DNA of 64,000 nt from Deltaproteobacteria bacterium (GTDB lineage Bacteria > Desulfobacterota > Desulfarculia > Adiutricales > Adiutricaceae). The DNA is taken from NCBI GenBank assembly GCA_031263485.1, contig JAISFS010000046.1, positions 22,662-86,661 on the forward strand, read 5' to 3'. Shown piece after piece: positions 29,284 through 38,098 of this stretch. Under the pieces are notes generated by a model. It was not told the DNA's origin. It was given only the letters and a program-made list of their open reading frames with translations, and ran no database searches. The number at the start of each line of letters is the position of its first letter. Position 1 is the first letter of the stretch. The translations under genes were made by a program, and so were the position numbers.

Positions 29284-29979
29284 TCAGGGGCTGACCAGGA
29301 GGAAGACGGCGAGAGTCCCCTTGAGCTGGTCCAGAAGAAGCCTGTAATCCTTGCCATCCCTGGTTATGATCATGCTGTCGCCAGGCTCCATGGTCCTGGC
29401 GACCCTCTTGCCCGCATCGAGGTGCTGCACCCTCACCGTTGCCGTCCTGTCAAGACTGTCCACGTCCATAACGGAAAGCAGCACCTGACCGTCTATGATG
29501 AGCCTGCTGTCCTCGTTGCGGACGGACAGGCGGGCAAGGGAAGGCGATCCCCCGGTCGCGGCGGCAGGGCCCCCGGAAGCGGCGGCGGAGCCCGCGATGC
29601 CGCCGTCCGCGGCGGCCGCGTCCCCCAGAAAGGCCTCGGGGGCCTCCCCGCCCGGAACGGGGTCCAGACCCTCCCCGCCGGACAGGCCGTCGGCATCGGA
29701 GGGAGCCCCGATGCCCGCAGGGCTCGCGGGGCTCGCGGTCCGATCGGCCGCAACGGCCTTCAGCGAGTCAAGCTCCTTTTGCAGGAGCGTCCGCTGGAGC
29801 ACGAGCGACCCGTTTTCGGCCTCGAGCCGCTGGATCTGCCCCTGCATCCTGGCGATGCGGGCCTTGGAGGCCTGGCGTCCGTTGTCGAAGCTGAAATAGT
29901 AGATGAGCCCGCAGAGCGCGAAAAGGGCCACCAGCCTCCAGATCCTGTCGAACGGGGGACTGGCGCGGGGCTCGCGCAT
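29284..29979 (-). CDS. Membrane-anchored coiled-coil protein, unknown function
   Basis: The protein has 231 residues. One membrane helix (about residues 13-29, LVALFALCGLIYYFS) is followed by a coiled coil (about 33-75, ARIARMQGQIQRLEAENGSL). A Gly/Ala/Pro-rich linker covers about 76-145. A small probably beta-rich domain of about 85 residues ends in GTLAVFLLVSP. The short N-terminus before the helix is charged, consistent with the C-terminal part being periplasmic. The start ATG overlaps the stop of the double-receiver gene (TGATG), so it is the last gene of the chemotaxis-like operon and translationally coupled. I recognise no family. Confidence 0.7.
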   Translation of the reverse strand: MREPRASPPFDRIWRLVALFALCGLIYYFSFDNGRQASKARIARMQGQIQRLEAENGSLVLQRTLLQKELDSLKAVAADRTASPASPAGIGAPSDADGLSGGEGLDPVPGGEAPEAFLGDAAAADGGIAGSAAASGGPAAATGGSPSLARLSVRNEDSRLIIDGQVLLSVMDVDSLDRTATVRVQHLDAGKRVARTMEPGDSMIITRDGKDYRLLLDQLKGTLAVFLLVSP

Positions 29980-30887
29980 CAGAGGATGAGCCCCAGGGCA
30001 ACCCTTGAGATGAACTCGGCGGAGGAGCTGTCGGTGGACGGCTTCAGGATGCAGTCGTCCACTCCGTTGCCCGGGGCCAGGATTACGGGCAACTTTTCCA
30101 GGCCCGCCGTGCAGACGACGAAGTACAGGGGCAAGAACTTGCGGTTGAACTTCATCTCCTGGCAGAAGTCCACCCCGGTGCGCCCGTCCTCCAAGGCATA
30201 GTCGCTTATGATGATGCGCGGCTTCTCGGCCAGGGCCAAGTTCACGGCCTCGTCCACGCCAGAGGCGGTCACCACCAGGAAATTCGAGTCCTCCAGGAGC
30301 TTTTTCAGCATTTCCCGCTGGTAGCTTGAGTCGGAGAGGACGAGCACCTTGCGTGGCTGGGCGTTCACCGGGGTGACGAGGAGGTAGTTTATGAGCTTCT
30401 GGGCGCCAGCCAGGAGCACCTTGGCCCTGGCCAGGGCCTGGCCGGTGGCCTGGAGCTCCTCCTCCATCTGCCTGTCCCCCTCGCGACTGTGGCGGATGCG
30501 CGCCGGGCCACCGCAGATGCGGGCTATGATGTTCAGAAACGCCGCCTTCTGCACGTCCGCCCTGACGAAAGCCGCGGCCCCCTCGTTGAAGGCCATGGTC
30601 AGGTTCTCCAGATCCGTGCCGCTCAAGTCCGCGAAGATGAAGCCCGTCGCGCGGCGCTCGTCCGTAACCTCCTGAAGGACCTTCACGCTCCAGGCGTCCT
30701 CGGCCACGTAGTCCATGACCACCACGTCCGGGCGCACGGCGAGCACCGCTCCGGCCATGTCGGAGTCCGAGGCGCCGGGCTGGAGGTCAAGGGGCGGGAG
30801 AACCGTGAACTTGCCGCCAGTGAGGAAGCCTTCCAGCTTCTGCTTGAACGGCGCATCGGAAAGGTGGAGGAGTATCGTTGCGGTCAT
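29979..30887 (-). CDS. Double-receiver (REC-REC) response regulator without output domain
   Basis: I start at ATG 30887 (MTATILLHLSDAPF); the upstream extension is Pro/Arg-rich. The 302 residues hold two CheY-like modules. The first (about 1-125) has the candidate phospho-acceptor Asp59 in DVVVMDY but lacks the usual lysine (FVRADV) and is probably degenerate. The second (about 178-300) has VLVLSDS, Asp229 in IIISDYALEDG and Lys282 in CILKPS, all receiver residues. A helical linker (about 133-175) joins them. There is no DNA-binding or enzyme domain, so it may act as a phosphate sink or adaptor for the CheA-like kinase. It lies 263 bp after that gene. Confidence 0.82.
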   Translation of the reverse strand: MTATILLHLSDAPFKQKLEGFLTGGKFTVLPPLDLQPGASDSDMAGAVLAVRPDVVVMDYVAEDAWSVKVLQEVTDERRATGFIFADLSGTDLENLTMAFNEGAAAFVRADVQKAAFLNIIARICGGPARIRHSREGDRQMEEELQATGQALARAKVLLAGAQKLINYLLVTPVNAQPRKVLVLSDSSYQREMLKKLLEDSNFLVVTASGVDEAVNLALAEKPRIIISDYALEDGRTGVDFCQEMKFNRKFLPLYFVVCTAGLEKLPVILAPGNGVDDCILKPSTDSSSAEFISRVALGLIL

Positions 30888-31150
30888 GTTGGGTCTCGGA
30901 GGGCGCGGGGAACTTGGTTGAACTCGGGGATTTTGGAAACTCGGGATGTCCCGGAGGATCCCTGACGGCATCGGTAATGTCTTGAGGGGCGCGTCCCGGC
31001 CGGAAGGATCGCAACCGACGTCGGCGCCTCTCGGGAAGGTCGCGGAAGATCGTGGGAAAGGGGGATCGTGGGATCGTGGGAACACCGACCGGAGCCCGTC
31101 CGCAAGGCGCCCGGCCTGCCTGGCGGCGGGTGACGCGCTCCCGCATGCCG

Positions 31151-33340
31151 TCAGTCCACGGGAAGGTTCTCGTACTCCAGGACGTTGTAGAAGCGCTTGA
31201 GCTGGCGCTCGCAGAACTTGTTCACCTCGTCCGGCGTGTGGGTGGAGGCGAACATGAGCTTCAGCTTCTCGGAGGCCAGTCCCTTCTCGATGCGGTCCAG
31301 GCTGGGCACGGTGTCGATGAGGTCGCCCAGGAGCGCGATCCGCTTCACGATCAGGTACGCGACCAGGCTTGTCTCCTGGAAGGAGGGGCCGATCCGGAAC
31401 ATCGACTGGTAGACCCGAGTGCCCTTTGTGTTTATCTTGGCGAAATAAAGGATGGTGCCGAGGGGCGAGAGGTGGAAGTTCTCGTCCTCCGGCTGGGAGT
31501 CGGGCTTCTCGCGGGCCTCGGTGCGCTTGTAGCGGCCGAGCTCCGCCAAGAGCTCCGGGTCGCGCACCTCGTAGCCGCGGCCGGCCCTGATTTCGATTAT
31601 GCCCTGCTCCATGCTCTTCACCGCGTCAAGAAGCAGATCGATGACATCCTGGGTGACCTTGAGCTCCTTCTCGCGGACCTGGTCCAGGACCGTCTCCACC
31701 TCGTGCACGAAGGTGCCCACGTTGGTGAAGCCGGTCATGATGAAGTTGCCCTTGATCGAGTGGAAGTGCCGGAAGATCGTGTTCACCCGCCTGATGTTGT
31801 CCGGGTCCTTCTCCAGCTGGAAGATCTCCTCGTTCAGATCGTTTAGGATATTCTGGATCTCGACGAAGAACTCCTCGGCCATGGACTCGTCCATCATCTC
31901 CTGGGGCCGCGGGATGGCCGCAGGCGGCGGGCCTTCCCCGGGGGCCTCCGGCTCGGGCGCTTCGACCGCGTCCGCCTCCGGGGGCTCATCCCCCACGTCC
32001 ATCATGGAGTGGTCCATGAAGGTGCCGTCCGTGGCCTCCATGATCCGGCCGCTGGACATGGCTATGAGATCGAAGGGGTCCAGCACCATGCCCAGCTGGC
32101 TCCCGCCCAGGATGGTGGTCCCGGCGACGCCGCGCACGCTGAAGATCTCGGGGAGCGGGATCAGGACCAGCTTCTGGGGCCGGATGAACTCGGAGACCTT
32201 GAGCGCGATTCGACCGTTCTTGGCGTCTATGATGATGACGGGCAGGTAGTCCTCGAACTCGGTCCCCGCGAGCGGCGTGCCCGTGAGGAGCCCGCGCAGG
32301 TCGTGCAGCGGCACGATGGAGCCCAGGTAGGTGATGCTCTCCGTGCGCTCCATGGTCGTATGCACCTCGCTCGCAGAGAAGGACTGCGTGGCGACCACGT
32401 TCCCGATGGGCACGGCATAGTAGCTTTCGCCGGAGCGAATGATGAGCGCGTCCGTGATGTTGACGGCGGAGAGCTGGGGTATCTTGTAGGTGAACACCGT
32501 GCCCTTGCCGGGCGCGGTGTCGATCAGCACCTCGCCGCCCAGGTTCTCGACCGTGCTCTTCACGACGTCCATGCCGACCCCGCGCCCGGAGATCTCGGTC
32601 GCCTCGGAGGCGGTTGAGAAGCCCGGCTGCATTATGAGGTTCCAGCACTCCTGCGGGGAGATGGCGTTGGCCGCGGAGTACGGGAGGAAGCCCTTCTCCA
32701 CGGCGACCTGGCGGATGCGAGCCTCGTTCAGGCCATGTCCGTCGTCCGAGACGGAGACGTAGGTGAATCCCTCCTTCTTGTAGGCGGTGAGCGTGAGCTG
32801 GCCCGTGGGCGACTTGCCCGCGTGCTTGCGGTCCAGCGGATCCTCGAGGCCGTGGTCCACCGCATTCCTTATCTGGTGGGCCAGCGGCTCGTAAAGGCGC
32901 TCTGCCACGGTCTTGTCGACAAGGGTGTCCTCGCCCACGATCTCGAAATTCACCTGGCGGCCCTTCTTCTTGGCCAGATCGCGCACGAGCCTCCGGAACC
33001 TCAGGAAGGTCTCCCGGATGGGCACCATGCGGATGTCCATGACCAGGTGATGCAGATCGGAGGAGATGCGGTTCGTGGTGAGCGCCACGTTCTTGATCAT
33101 CTCCATCGAGTTCTTGTCGATGTTCGCAGTGGAGGTGGAAAGGTGCCTCTGCAGGATGGAGATGTTCGATGCCGAGATGATGATCTCCCCGGTCAGGCCC
33201 AGGAGCCTGTCCAGGTGGGAGATCTTGACCGCCATGCGGTCCAGCTCGGGCGGGGCGCCCTGAGCCGCCGCGGCGGGGGCGCCGGCGGGCGGCGCCGCCT
33301 TCGGATCCGCGGCCTGCTCGCCTTGGGAATTACCACTCAT
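31151..33340 (-). CDS. CheA-like histidine kinase with permuted domain order
   Basis: I prefer ATG 33340 to the TTG at 33346; residue numbers below count from the TTG. The order is unusual. A dimerisation region (about 35-110) is followed by the HATPase domain with HQIRNAVDHGLED (N box), VSVSDDGHGLN (G1) and ISGRGVGMDVV (G2). A CheW-like domain covers about 295-435. An acidic proline linker leads to an HPt domain with IFRHFHSIKGNF, whose His529 is the likely phospho-acceptor, and then a segment resembling a CheA P2 domain (FRIGPSFQETSLVAYL). Classic CheA is HPt-P2-dimerisation-ATPase-CheW; here the HPt/P2 half is at the C-terminus. It should phosphorylate the CheY encoded just upstream, which it overlaps by 11 bp. 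No MCP, CheW, CheR or CheB is in the window. Confidence 0.9.
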   Translation of the reverse strand: MSGNSQGEQAADPKAAPPAGAPAAAAQGAPPELDRMAVKISHLDRLLGLTGEIIISASNISILQRHLSTSTANIDKNSMEMIKNVALTTNRISSDLHHLVMDIRMVPIRETFLRFRRLVRDLAKKKGRQVNFEIVGEDTLVDKTVAERLYEPLAHQIRNAVDHGLEDPLDRKHAGKSPTGQLTLTAYKKEGFTYVSVSDDGHGLNEARIRQVAVEKGFLPYSAANAISPQECWNLIMQPGFSTASEATEISGRGVGMDVVKSTVENLGGEVLIDTAPGKGTVFTYKIPQLSAVNITDALIIRSGESYYAVPIGNVVATQSFSASEVHTTMERTESITYLGSIVPLHDLRGLLTGTPLAGTEFEDYLPVIIIDAKNGRIALKVSEFIRPQKLVLIPLPEIFSVRGVAGTTILGGSQLGMVLDPFDLIAMSSGRIMEATDGTFMDHSMMDVGDEPPEADAVEAPEPEAPGEGPPPAAIPRPQEMMDESMAEEFFVEIQNILNDLNEEIFQLEKDPDNIRRVNTIFRHFHSIKGNFIMTGFTNVGTFVHEVETVLDQVREKELKVTQDVIDLLLDAVKSMEQGIIEIRAGRGYEVRDPELLAELGRYKRTEAREKPDSQPEDENFHLSPLGTILYFAKINTKGTRVYQSMFRIGPSFQETSLVAYLIVKRIALLGDLIDTVPSLDRIEKGLASEKLKLMFASTHTPDEVNKFCERQLKRFYNVLEYENLPVD

Positions 33341-33734
33341 GCTCAAAAACTCGCGCGAGTACGATGTTTACCATTTCGGCGGTCGGGGGCTTTATGAGGT
33401 AGTCGTCCGCCCCCAGCCTCAGGGCCTTGAAGATATACTTGTAGTCGGCATGGGTGGAGAGGATCACCACCGGGATCGACCTGAGCTTCGGGTTGTTCTT
33501 GAGCATCTCCGTCAGCTCGAAGCCGTCCATCTCGGCCATCACGAGGTCGCTTATGACCAGATCGACCGGCTTGTCCTTCAGGATCTCAAGCGCCTCCACG
33601 CCGTTCACCGCCTCGGACACGATGAGCCCCATGTTGGCGAAAAGCTCCTTGATCGTCTTGCGTACGGCCTGGTAGTCATCGACCACCAATACCGATTTGC
33701 CTTGCCAAACCTTGCCGTCGATCTGCTGAGCCAT
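33330..33734 (-). CDS. CheY-like single-domain response regulator
   Basis: A receiver domain fills nearly all of the 134 residues. It has the acidic pair in VLVVDDYQAV (Asp19 and Asp20), the phospho-acceptor Asp63 in LVISDLVMAEMDG, the Thr/Ser switch in VVILSTHADY and the conserved lysine in DYLIKPPTAE. There is no output domain, so it signals by binding a partner, as CheY does. It is the first gene of the operon with the CheA-like kinase, and its 3' end overlaps the kinase start. A strong sigma-70 promoter lies about 80 bp upstream. Confidence 0.92.
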   Translation of the reverse strand: MAQQIDGKVWQGKSVLVVDDYQAVRKTIKELFANMGLIVSEAVNGVEALEILKDKPVDLVISDLVMAEMDGFELTEMLKNNPKLRSIPVVILSTHADYKYIFKALRLGADDYLIKPPTAEMVNIVLARVFEHEW

Positions 33735-33816
33735 GCCAGGGCCTTCTCCACATTTGGGGAAACGAGACCGTTGCGGCGCCGCCTAATGGGGGTTAGCCGG
33801 AATCTCGAGTCAAATG

Positions 33817-33845
33817 ATTATAGCACCTCTTAATGACCGCTTCAA
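33817..33845 (-). promoter_or_regulatory. Sigma-70 promoter of the chemotaxis-like operon
   Basis: On the minus strand TTGAAG (33845-33840), a 17-bp spacer and a perfect TATAAT (33822-33817) lie about 80 bp before the CheY start. Confidence 0.7.
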
Positions 33846-34530
33846 ACGGGGCCGCGGCTTTAGGGGGACATCGGCGCCCGTCCCCCGTTCTCTCGGCGCT
33901 CCAACGAGGCCCAGTGGAGCCTGCCCCGGCCATCCCAGGCTCCTATCTTTACGTCTCCCGCTTCCCACCTGGTCATTCCGGGGCTCGCCCCCCTCCGGAC
34001 TCTCCCCTGGAGAATGGCTTGCGATCGGCCAGAAACCCAGAATACCACAAACAACTAATTTTCAAAAATAATTACTCTTATTATTAGCCATTGCCAACCC
34101 TTTGACCAGAGGCAACGAAAAACAAACTGCGCGGTTTTATGGAAGGAAACACGAGGATCCCGCCTGACAGGCAGTATGATCTACCCCGGAAACCCGGAGC
34201 TCCTGAGGGATGGACGGCCCCCGGGCGAAGATCACAGGCCCGCCACGAGGCAGGACATCGGCCTTGGCCTGCCTCGGCGACTCGCGACATGCCATCCCCG
34301 CCTCGAGGATGCCGGGGGCTTGACGGACCCGCCCATCCTGCCCTGCGACCAGGGGCCCAAAGCGTGCATTGTCCGCCCCCGATGCCTGTTTGAGCTTCCG
34401 GCCCCTCTATCCCGCTGATCCCGCCCCATGGCCAGGCATGGGTTGCCCGCCTGACGGACGGCTGACGATCGGGGCAGACGGCCAGCGACCCCCGTCCGGA
34501 AGGACGGCAATTGCCAGACGGACAGGGGGG

Positions 34531-34602
34531 GAAGGCTGACTGCCGGGCAGAGGGCGGCGGGAAGGCTGACTGCCAGGCAGAGGGCGGCGGGAAAGGTGAC
34601 TA
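34531..34602. repeat. 30-bp tandem repeat, about 2.5 units
   Basis: GAAGGCTGACTGCC(G/A)GGCAG starts at 34531 and 34561, and a diverged GAAAGGTGACTACC starts at 34591. Confidence 0.8.
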
Positions 34603-34663
34603 CCTGACGGACGCGGGAGGGCCGACGCGACTAAATCCGAGCCGTAAAAAATGAGCCCCATAC

Positions 34664-34699
34664 GGAAACCGCCTCCGGACCAGTAGGTCGCGGAGGCGG
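34664..34699 (-). terminator. Hairpin downstream of the CpoB gene
   Basis: A perfect 9-bp stem CCGCCTCCG/CGGAGGCGG with a 13-base loop lies about 45 bp after the stop codon. On the minus strand it is followed only by TTTCC, so it is a weak intrinsic terminator at best. Confidence 0.4.
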
Positions 34700-34742
34700 A
34701 ATGGATCGGGCGAGGCCCCAAGGCGGACCGAGGTCAGGGAGG

Positions 34743-35699
34743 CTAGATGGTCTTCAGGCGCTCGCGCGCCACGCCGGCAGAGTAGCTCTTGGAGTACTCG
34801 CGGACGACCTTCTGGTAGAGAATGCGGGCGCTGTTGACGTCCCCGGTGGCCTGGAAGGCCAGGCCCTGCTTCAGGAGGGCCGCGGAGACCAGGTTGTTCT
34901 TGGGATAGCCGCTCACGAGCACCTGGTACTCCAGGATGGCGTCCTCGAACTGGTTCTGGAAATACAGGCACTCGCCTATGTAGTACTGGGCCGCAGGGGC
35001 CTGGGAGCCGCCCGGCTCCGCCGCCAGGTAGTCCTTGAAGAGCGCCATGGCCTGCGGGTAGTCCTTCTGGTCGAAGAGAGCCTTGGCCTGGTCGTACGTG
35101 CCAGGCTGGACCGGGGCCGGGGCCGGGGCGGGCGCGTCGCCGCCGGATTCGGGCATCACGGGCGGGGGTCCGGTCTGGATCGTGCCGGGGGCGGGGGCCG
35201 CGATCGCGGGCCCGGCAGGGGCAGACGGGACGGCCATCGGCGGGCCGGTCGGCGGAAGCGCCGGGGGCGGGCCGGCCGTCGGCGGGAGAGTCGGCGCTAT
35301 GGCCGGGGCCGTCACGACGGGCACGCTTCCCAAGGAGGGGTCGGGCCCGACCACTTCGCGGCTCAAGGCCGGGAGCCCGGCCCGCTTCTCCAGGCGATCC
35401 AGGCGGGCGGAGAGGTACTGGAGCTGCTGGCTGATGCTCATGCCGCCCAAGGAAGCCGTCTCGATGCTCTCGGTCAGGCGTTGGATATTGGATCGCATGT
35501 TGTCGATCTGGAGCCGCAGATCCGAAGCGCCGCCTCCAGGGGCGCCCCCGCGATCCTTGATGTCGGCCACCTCCTGGCGCAACAGCGCGACTTCCTGCTC
35601 CAGATTGGAGCGCGTGACGCTAATGCCGCCCCCCGAGCAGGCGGAAAGGAGCGCCAACGATACGGCGGGCAGGAGGAGTAGCGGGAGCGGAATTCTCAT
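34743..35699 (-). CDS. cpoB: CpoB/YbgF-type TPR lipoprotein
   Basis: The 318-residue protein starts with a lipoprotein signal peptide whose lipobox LLSAC places the modified cysteine at 21. A coiled-coil region follows (about 28-110, ITRSNLEQEV-like heptads), as in the trimerising part of YbgF. A Pro/Ala-rich linker covers about 125-195. Three TPR-like repeats from about 200 include YDQAKALFDQKDYPQAMALF, AQYYIGECLYFQNQFEDAIL and ALLKQGLAFQATGDVNSARI. CpoB works with Tol-Pal to coordinate outer-membrane constriction with cell-wall synthesis. Unusually, tolB and pal are not adjacent; the gene stands alone. A lipobox is less common in this family than a simple signal peptide, so the mature form may be membrane-anchored. 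Confidence 0.85.
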   Translation of the reverse strand: MRIPLPLLLLPAVSLALLSACSGGGISVTRSNLEQEVALLRQEVADIKDRGGAPGGGASDLRLQIDNMRSNIQRLTESIETASLGGMSISQQLQYLSARLDRLEKRAGLPALSREVVGPDPSLGSVPVVTAPAIAPTLPPTAGPPPALPPTGPPMAVPSAPAGPAIAAPAPGTIQTGPPPVMPESGGDAPAPAPAPVQPGTYDQAKALFDQKDYPQAMALFKDYLAAEPGGSQAPAAQYYIGECLYFQNQFEDAILEYQVLVSGYPKNNLVSAALLKQGLAFQATGDVNSARILYQKVVREYSKSYSAGVARERLKTI

Positions 35700-36922
35700 G
35701 ATTGAGGCACCTTACAGATAGGATTCGTTCCGGCCCGGGCCCCCTCGGGGGCCGCCGGGAACTGGGACGCTCCGGGGGCCTGAAACTGGCATCTACTTAT
35801 CACAGGGCCCGTAAAATTGCAAACCGCGCGGGCCGCCAATCCCGCGTCCGCGCCAGACGAAAGCGTGACCTGCGGCGTGCCCGGGCGACCTCGCCGCGGC
35901 AAGTCCGCGCCGCGGAAAGTTCTGATGGAGCCGCCCTGTGAAATGCCGAGCCTTGGCAGGCTTGCGGGACCCGCCCTGTTCCGGGAGGTTCCAAGCCTTC
36001 AGGTCTGCCGAATGGCCTCCCGAAGAGGCTTCCCGCCAGGCATTTCGCGGACCCGCGCCGGCGCGCGCCCGTCATGCCGGCATGGCGCTCCGTTAACGCG
36101 CCGCCTGAACGCGGATCTCTTCGCTGCCTGGGCGCGTCAGCCTCCGCATTGCCGGGCGCGAGTCTCGACCTACCCGTTGCGGTTGATCGCCCGGGATGTC
36201 CCGGAGCCGTTGCGGGCCTGCCTGGCAGAGGCGTTCACGGACCATGGCCAGGACGACGCGGCGGGATTTTCCCGCCTGCGGGCCCTCACGGCCGATCCCT
36301 CGACAGGCCCGGAAAGGTTTTCCTGACCTTCGAAGGCGGACCCGCTTTTTGGCGCCTGGCGGCACAATCCCCGCGCCCGGGAAACGGCCAGTCCCCCGCC
36401 CGCTCCCCGGGCGGAAAGCCCTTGGAGCCAGTTGCATAAACCGCGGCGGCATAGCCATGGATCCATCAGTTGTGGGCGGGCAACCTCTTTTCTGCCGCAT
36501 CCGTCATCATGCCCTTCATCAAAACCCTTTATGCGACGGGCTCCTGGCGGCTGTCGCCTCGCTGAACCGGACCCCTGAGGCGAGGAAGGCGCCGCGATCC
36601 CGCAGGAAAGCGCCGCAGGCCAAGGGGACCAGAGGGAATGCCGCATCCCGAGGGGCCGGGGCACGAGCCCGCCCGCCCCTTGGTCCCGCGCTCGCTCCGG
36701 CTTCCCTGGCCCCGCCAATGAGCGTTCCTCTCGCGTACGCCCCGAGCTCCCGAAAGCGCTAATCCCCTGGTGTATTCGGTCCGATACGACAGACAGCGGG
36801 GGATCCTCGGCCGCGACTCCCGCAGGTCTGGCCCGGATATGGCCCGCTAATTGCTACACTCGCCCGCAGAGGGAGGGGGGAGAGCCCCCGCGAGAACAAA
36901 TTTCCCTTCCAAGGAGTATCCC
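35700..36922. other. Divergent spacer, no gene seen
   Basis: This 1.2 kb separates the minus-strand CpoB gene from the plus-strand pair. Frames here are GC-driven and overlap on both strands. No clear consensus promoter was found for either side. Confidence 0.4.
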
Positions 36923-37537
36923 ATGGAGACATTGACCATTGACGGGCGGGAGATGACGGCCGGCGAGATCGCGGGCGCTAACCTGGAGGAGATCCTCCTG
37001 AACCTCATGGAGCATCCCGTCACCAACGGCAGGATCATCTGCGCGGTGGTCGTGAACGGCTCGCCTTACTCCGAGGAGGTGCCCCACGCGGCCCTGGAGG
37101 TCGACCGCTCCTCCATCGAGTCCCTGGCCCTGGACACCCTGACCCTCGAGGACATGGGCCTGAGCTTCCTCAAGACGGGACCTCAGTACCTGGGCACCCT
37201 CCTGGAGGCGCTCCCCAAGATAGTGGAATCCTTCCGGGTAGGGGACGAGCACGAGGCCAACGAGCACTTCCTGAACTTCCTGGAGGCGCTTCAACTGCTG
37301 ATGAGCATGCTGGAGCAGACCCGCCACGTCCTCAACCTCTGGCAGGGGGGGGACGGCGAGAACGGCTCGGAGCTGACCGGCTACCTGGACGGGCTCGTGG
37401 AGGTCCTGAACACCCTGATAAGCCTCCAGGAGCAGAAGGACTGGATATTCCTGGCGGACGTGCTCGAGTACGAGCTCTCCGACTCCCTCAGGCAACTGGC
37501 CGAGATCCTGCCGCGGCTGAGCCAGGGGGGACACTGA
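36923..37537 (+). CDS. Protein of unknown function, 204 aa
   Basis: AAGGAG lies 6 bp before ATG 36923, so I start there (METLTIDGREMTAGEIAGAN) rather than at the track start. The first 80 residues look alpha/beta (RIICAVVVNGSPYSEEVPHA). The rest is leucine-rich and probably all helical (YLGTLLEALPKIVESF, LEALQLLMSMLEQT). The stop is two bases from the GTG of the next gene, so the two are co-translated. No family is recognised. The helical half and the coupled helical partner resemble small chaperone or flagellar accessory proteins in general look only. This is one of only three plus-strand genes in the window. Confidence 0.65.
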   Translation: METLTIDGREMTAGEIAGANLEEILLNLMEHPVTNGRIICAVVVNGSPYSEEVPHAALEVDRSSIESLALDTLTLEDMGLSFLKTGPQYLGTLLEALPKIVESFRVGDEHEANEHFLNFLEALQLLMSMLEQTRHVLNLWQGGDGENGSELTGYLDGLVEVLNTLISLQEQKDWIFLADVLEYELSDSLRQLAEILPRLSQGGH

Positions 37538-37539
37538 TC

Positions 37540-37992
37540 GTGGAAAGGGATAGCCTGAAGGCCGCGGCCGCGGAACGGGCATTCTGGGAGACGACGTTGA
37601 AGGTCACTCACGAGTGCCTCGAGTTGGACCGCCGCTTCGCCGGAACCGTGAAGGCTCGCCACGAGTCCGGGGACGACCCGCTGGACCCGGAGCTCTGGGA
37701 GAACTTCATCGAGGCGAGAAGGAGCCTGGTGGACTTCACCGCCCAAAGCCTGAACCTCATCGCCAGGGACCGCGCCGCACGGGAGCGCAACAGGGAAGCG
37801 GAGGAGCGCCTCAAGACCGCCTTGGGCGAGATGGTGCGCCTGGAGGAGGGGCTAGCCGGCTTCCTGACAGTGAACCTCAAGGCGCTGAAGGACACCGTTG
37901 AGCACCTCTCCCGCAACCAGGCCATCTTCACCGGCTATGCCCGCGCGTCGGGCGCGAAGCCGGGACCCGAGACCCTGGAGACAAGGGCCTGA
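37540..37992 (+). CDS. Helical protein of unknown function, 150 aa
   Basis: The GTG start lies two bases after the stop of the preceding gene, and the ribosome site GCCAGGGGGG lies inside that gene's end. The product is charged and probably all alpha-helical. It has a likely coiled coil from about residue 70 to 130 (RDRAARERNREAEERLKTAL) and few aromatic residues. No signal peptide or membrane segment is present. I recognise no family; it may form a complex with the protein encoded just upstream. Confidence 0.62.
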   Translation: MERDSLKAAAAERAFWETTLKVTHECLELDRRFAGTVKARHESGDDPLDPELWENFIEARRSLVDFTAQSLNLIARDRAARERNREAEERLKTALGEMVRLEEGLAGFLTVNLKALKDTVEHLSRNQAIFTGYARASGAKPGPETLETRA

Positions 37993-38098
37993 CAGGCGCC
38001 GCGGCGGAGGCCGCCGTCACGGCCCGATAACTCAGCAGGCCCGTGACGATGCCCGGCCAGAGACGCCGGAGGCCCGGCCGGAAGCCATACGGGGCCTC

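Larger units (their letters stand above)
33846..34742. other. Gene-poor spacer
   Basis: No gene is seen. It contains a small tandem repeat (34531-34602) and a hairpin after the CpoB gene, listed separately. A short AT-rich patch lies near 34.05-34.14 kb. Confidence 0.45.
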
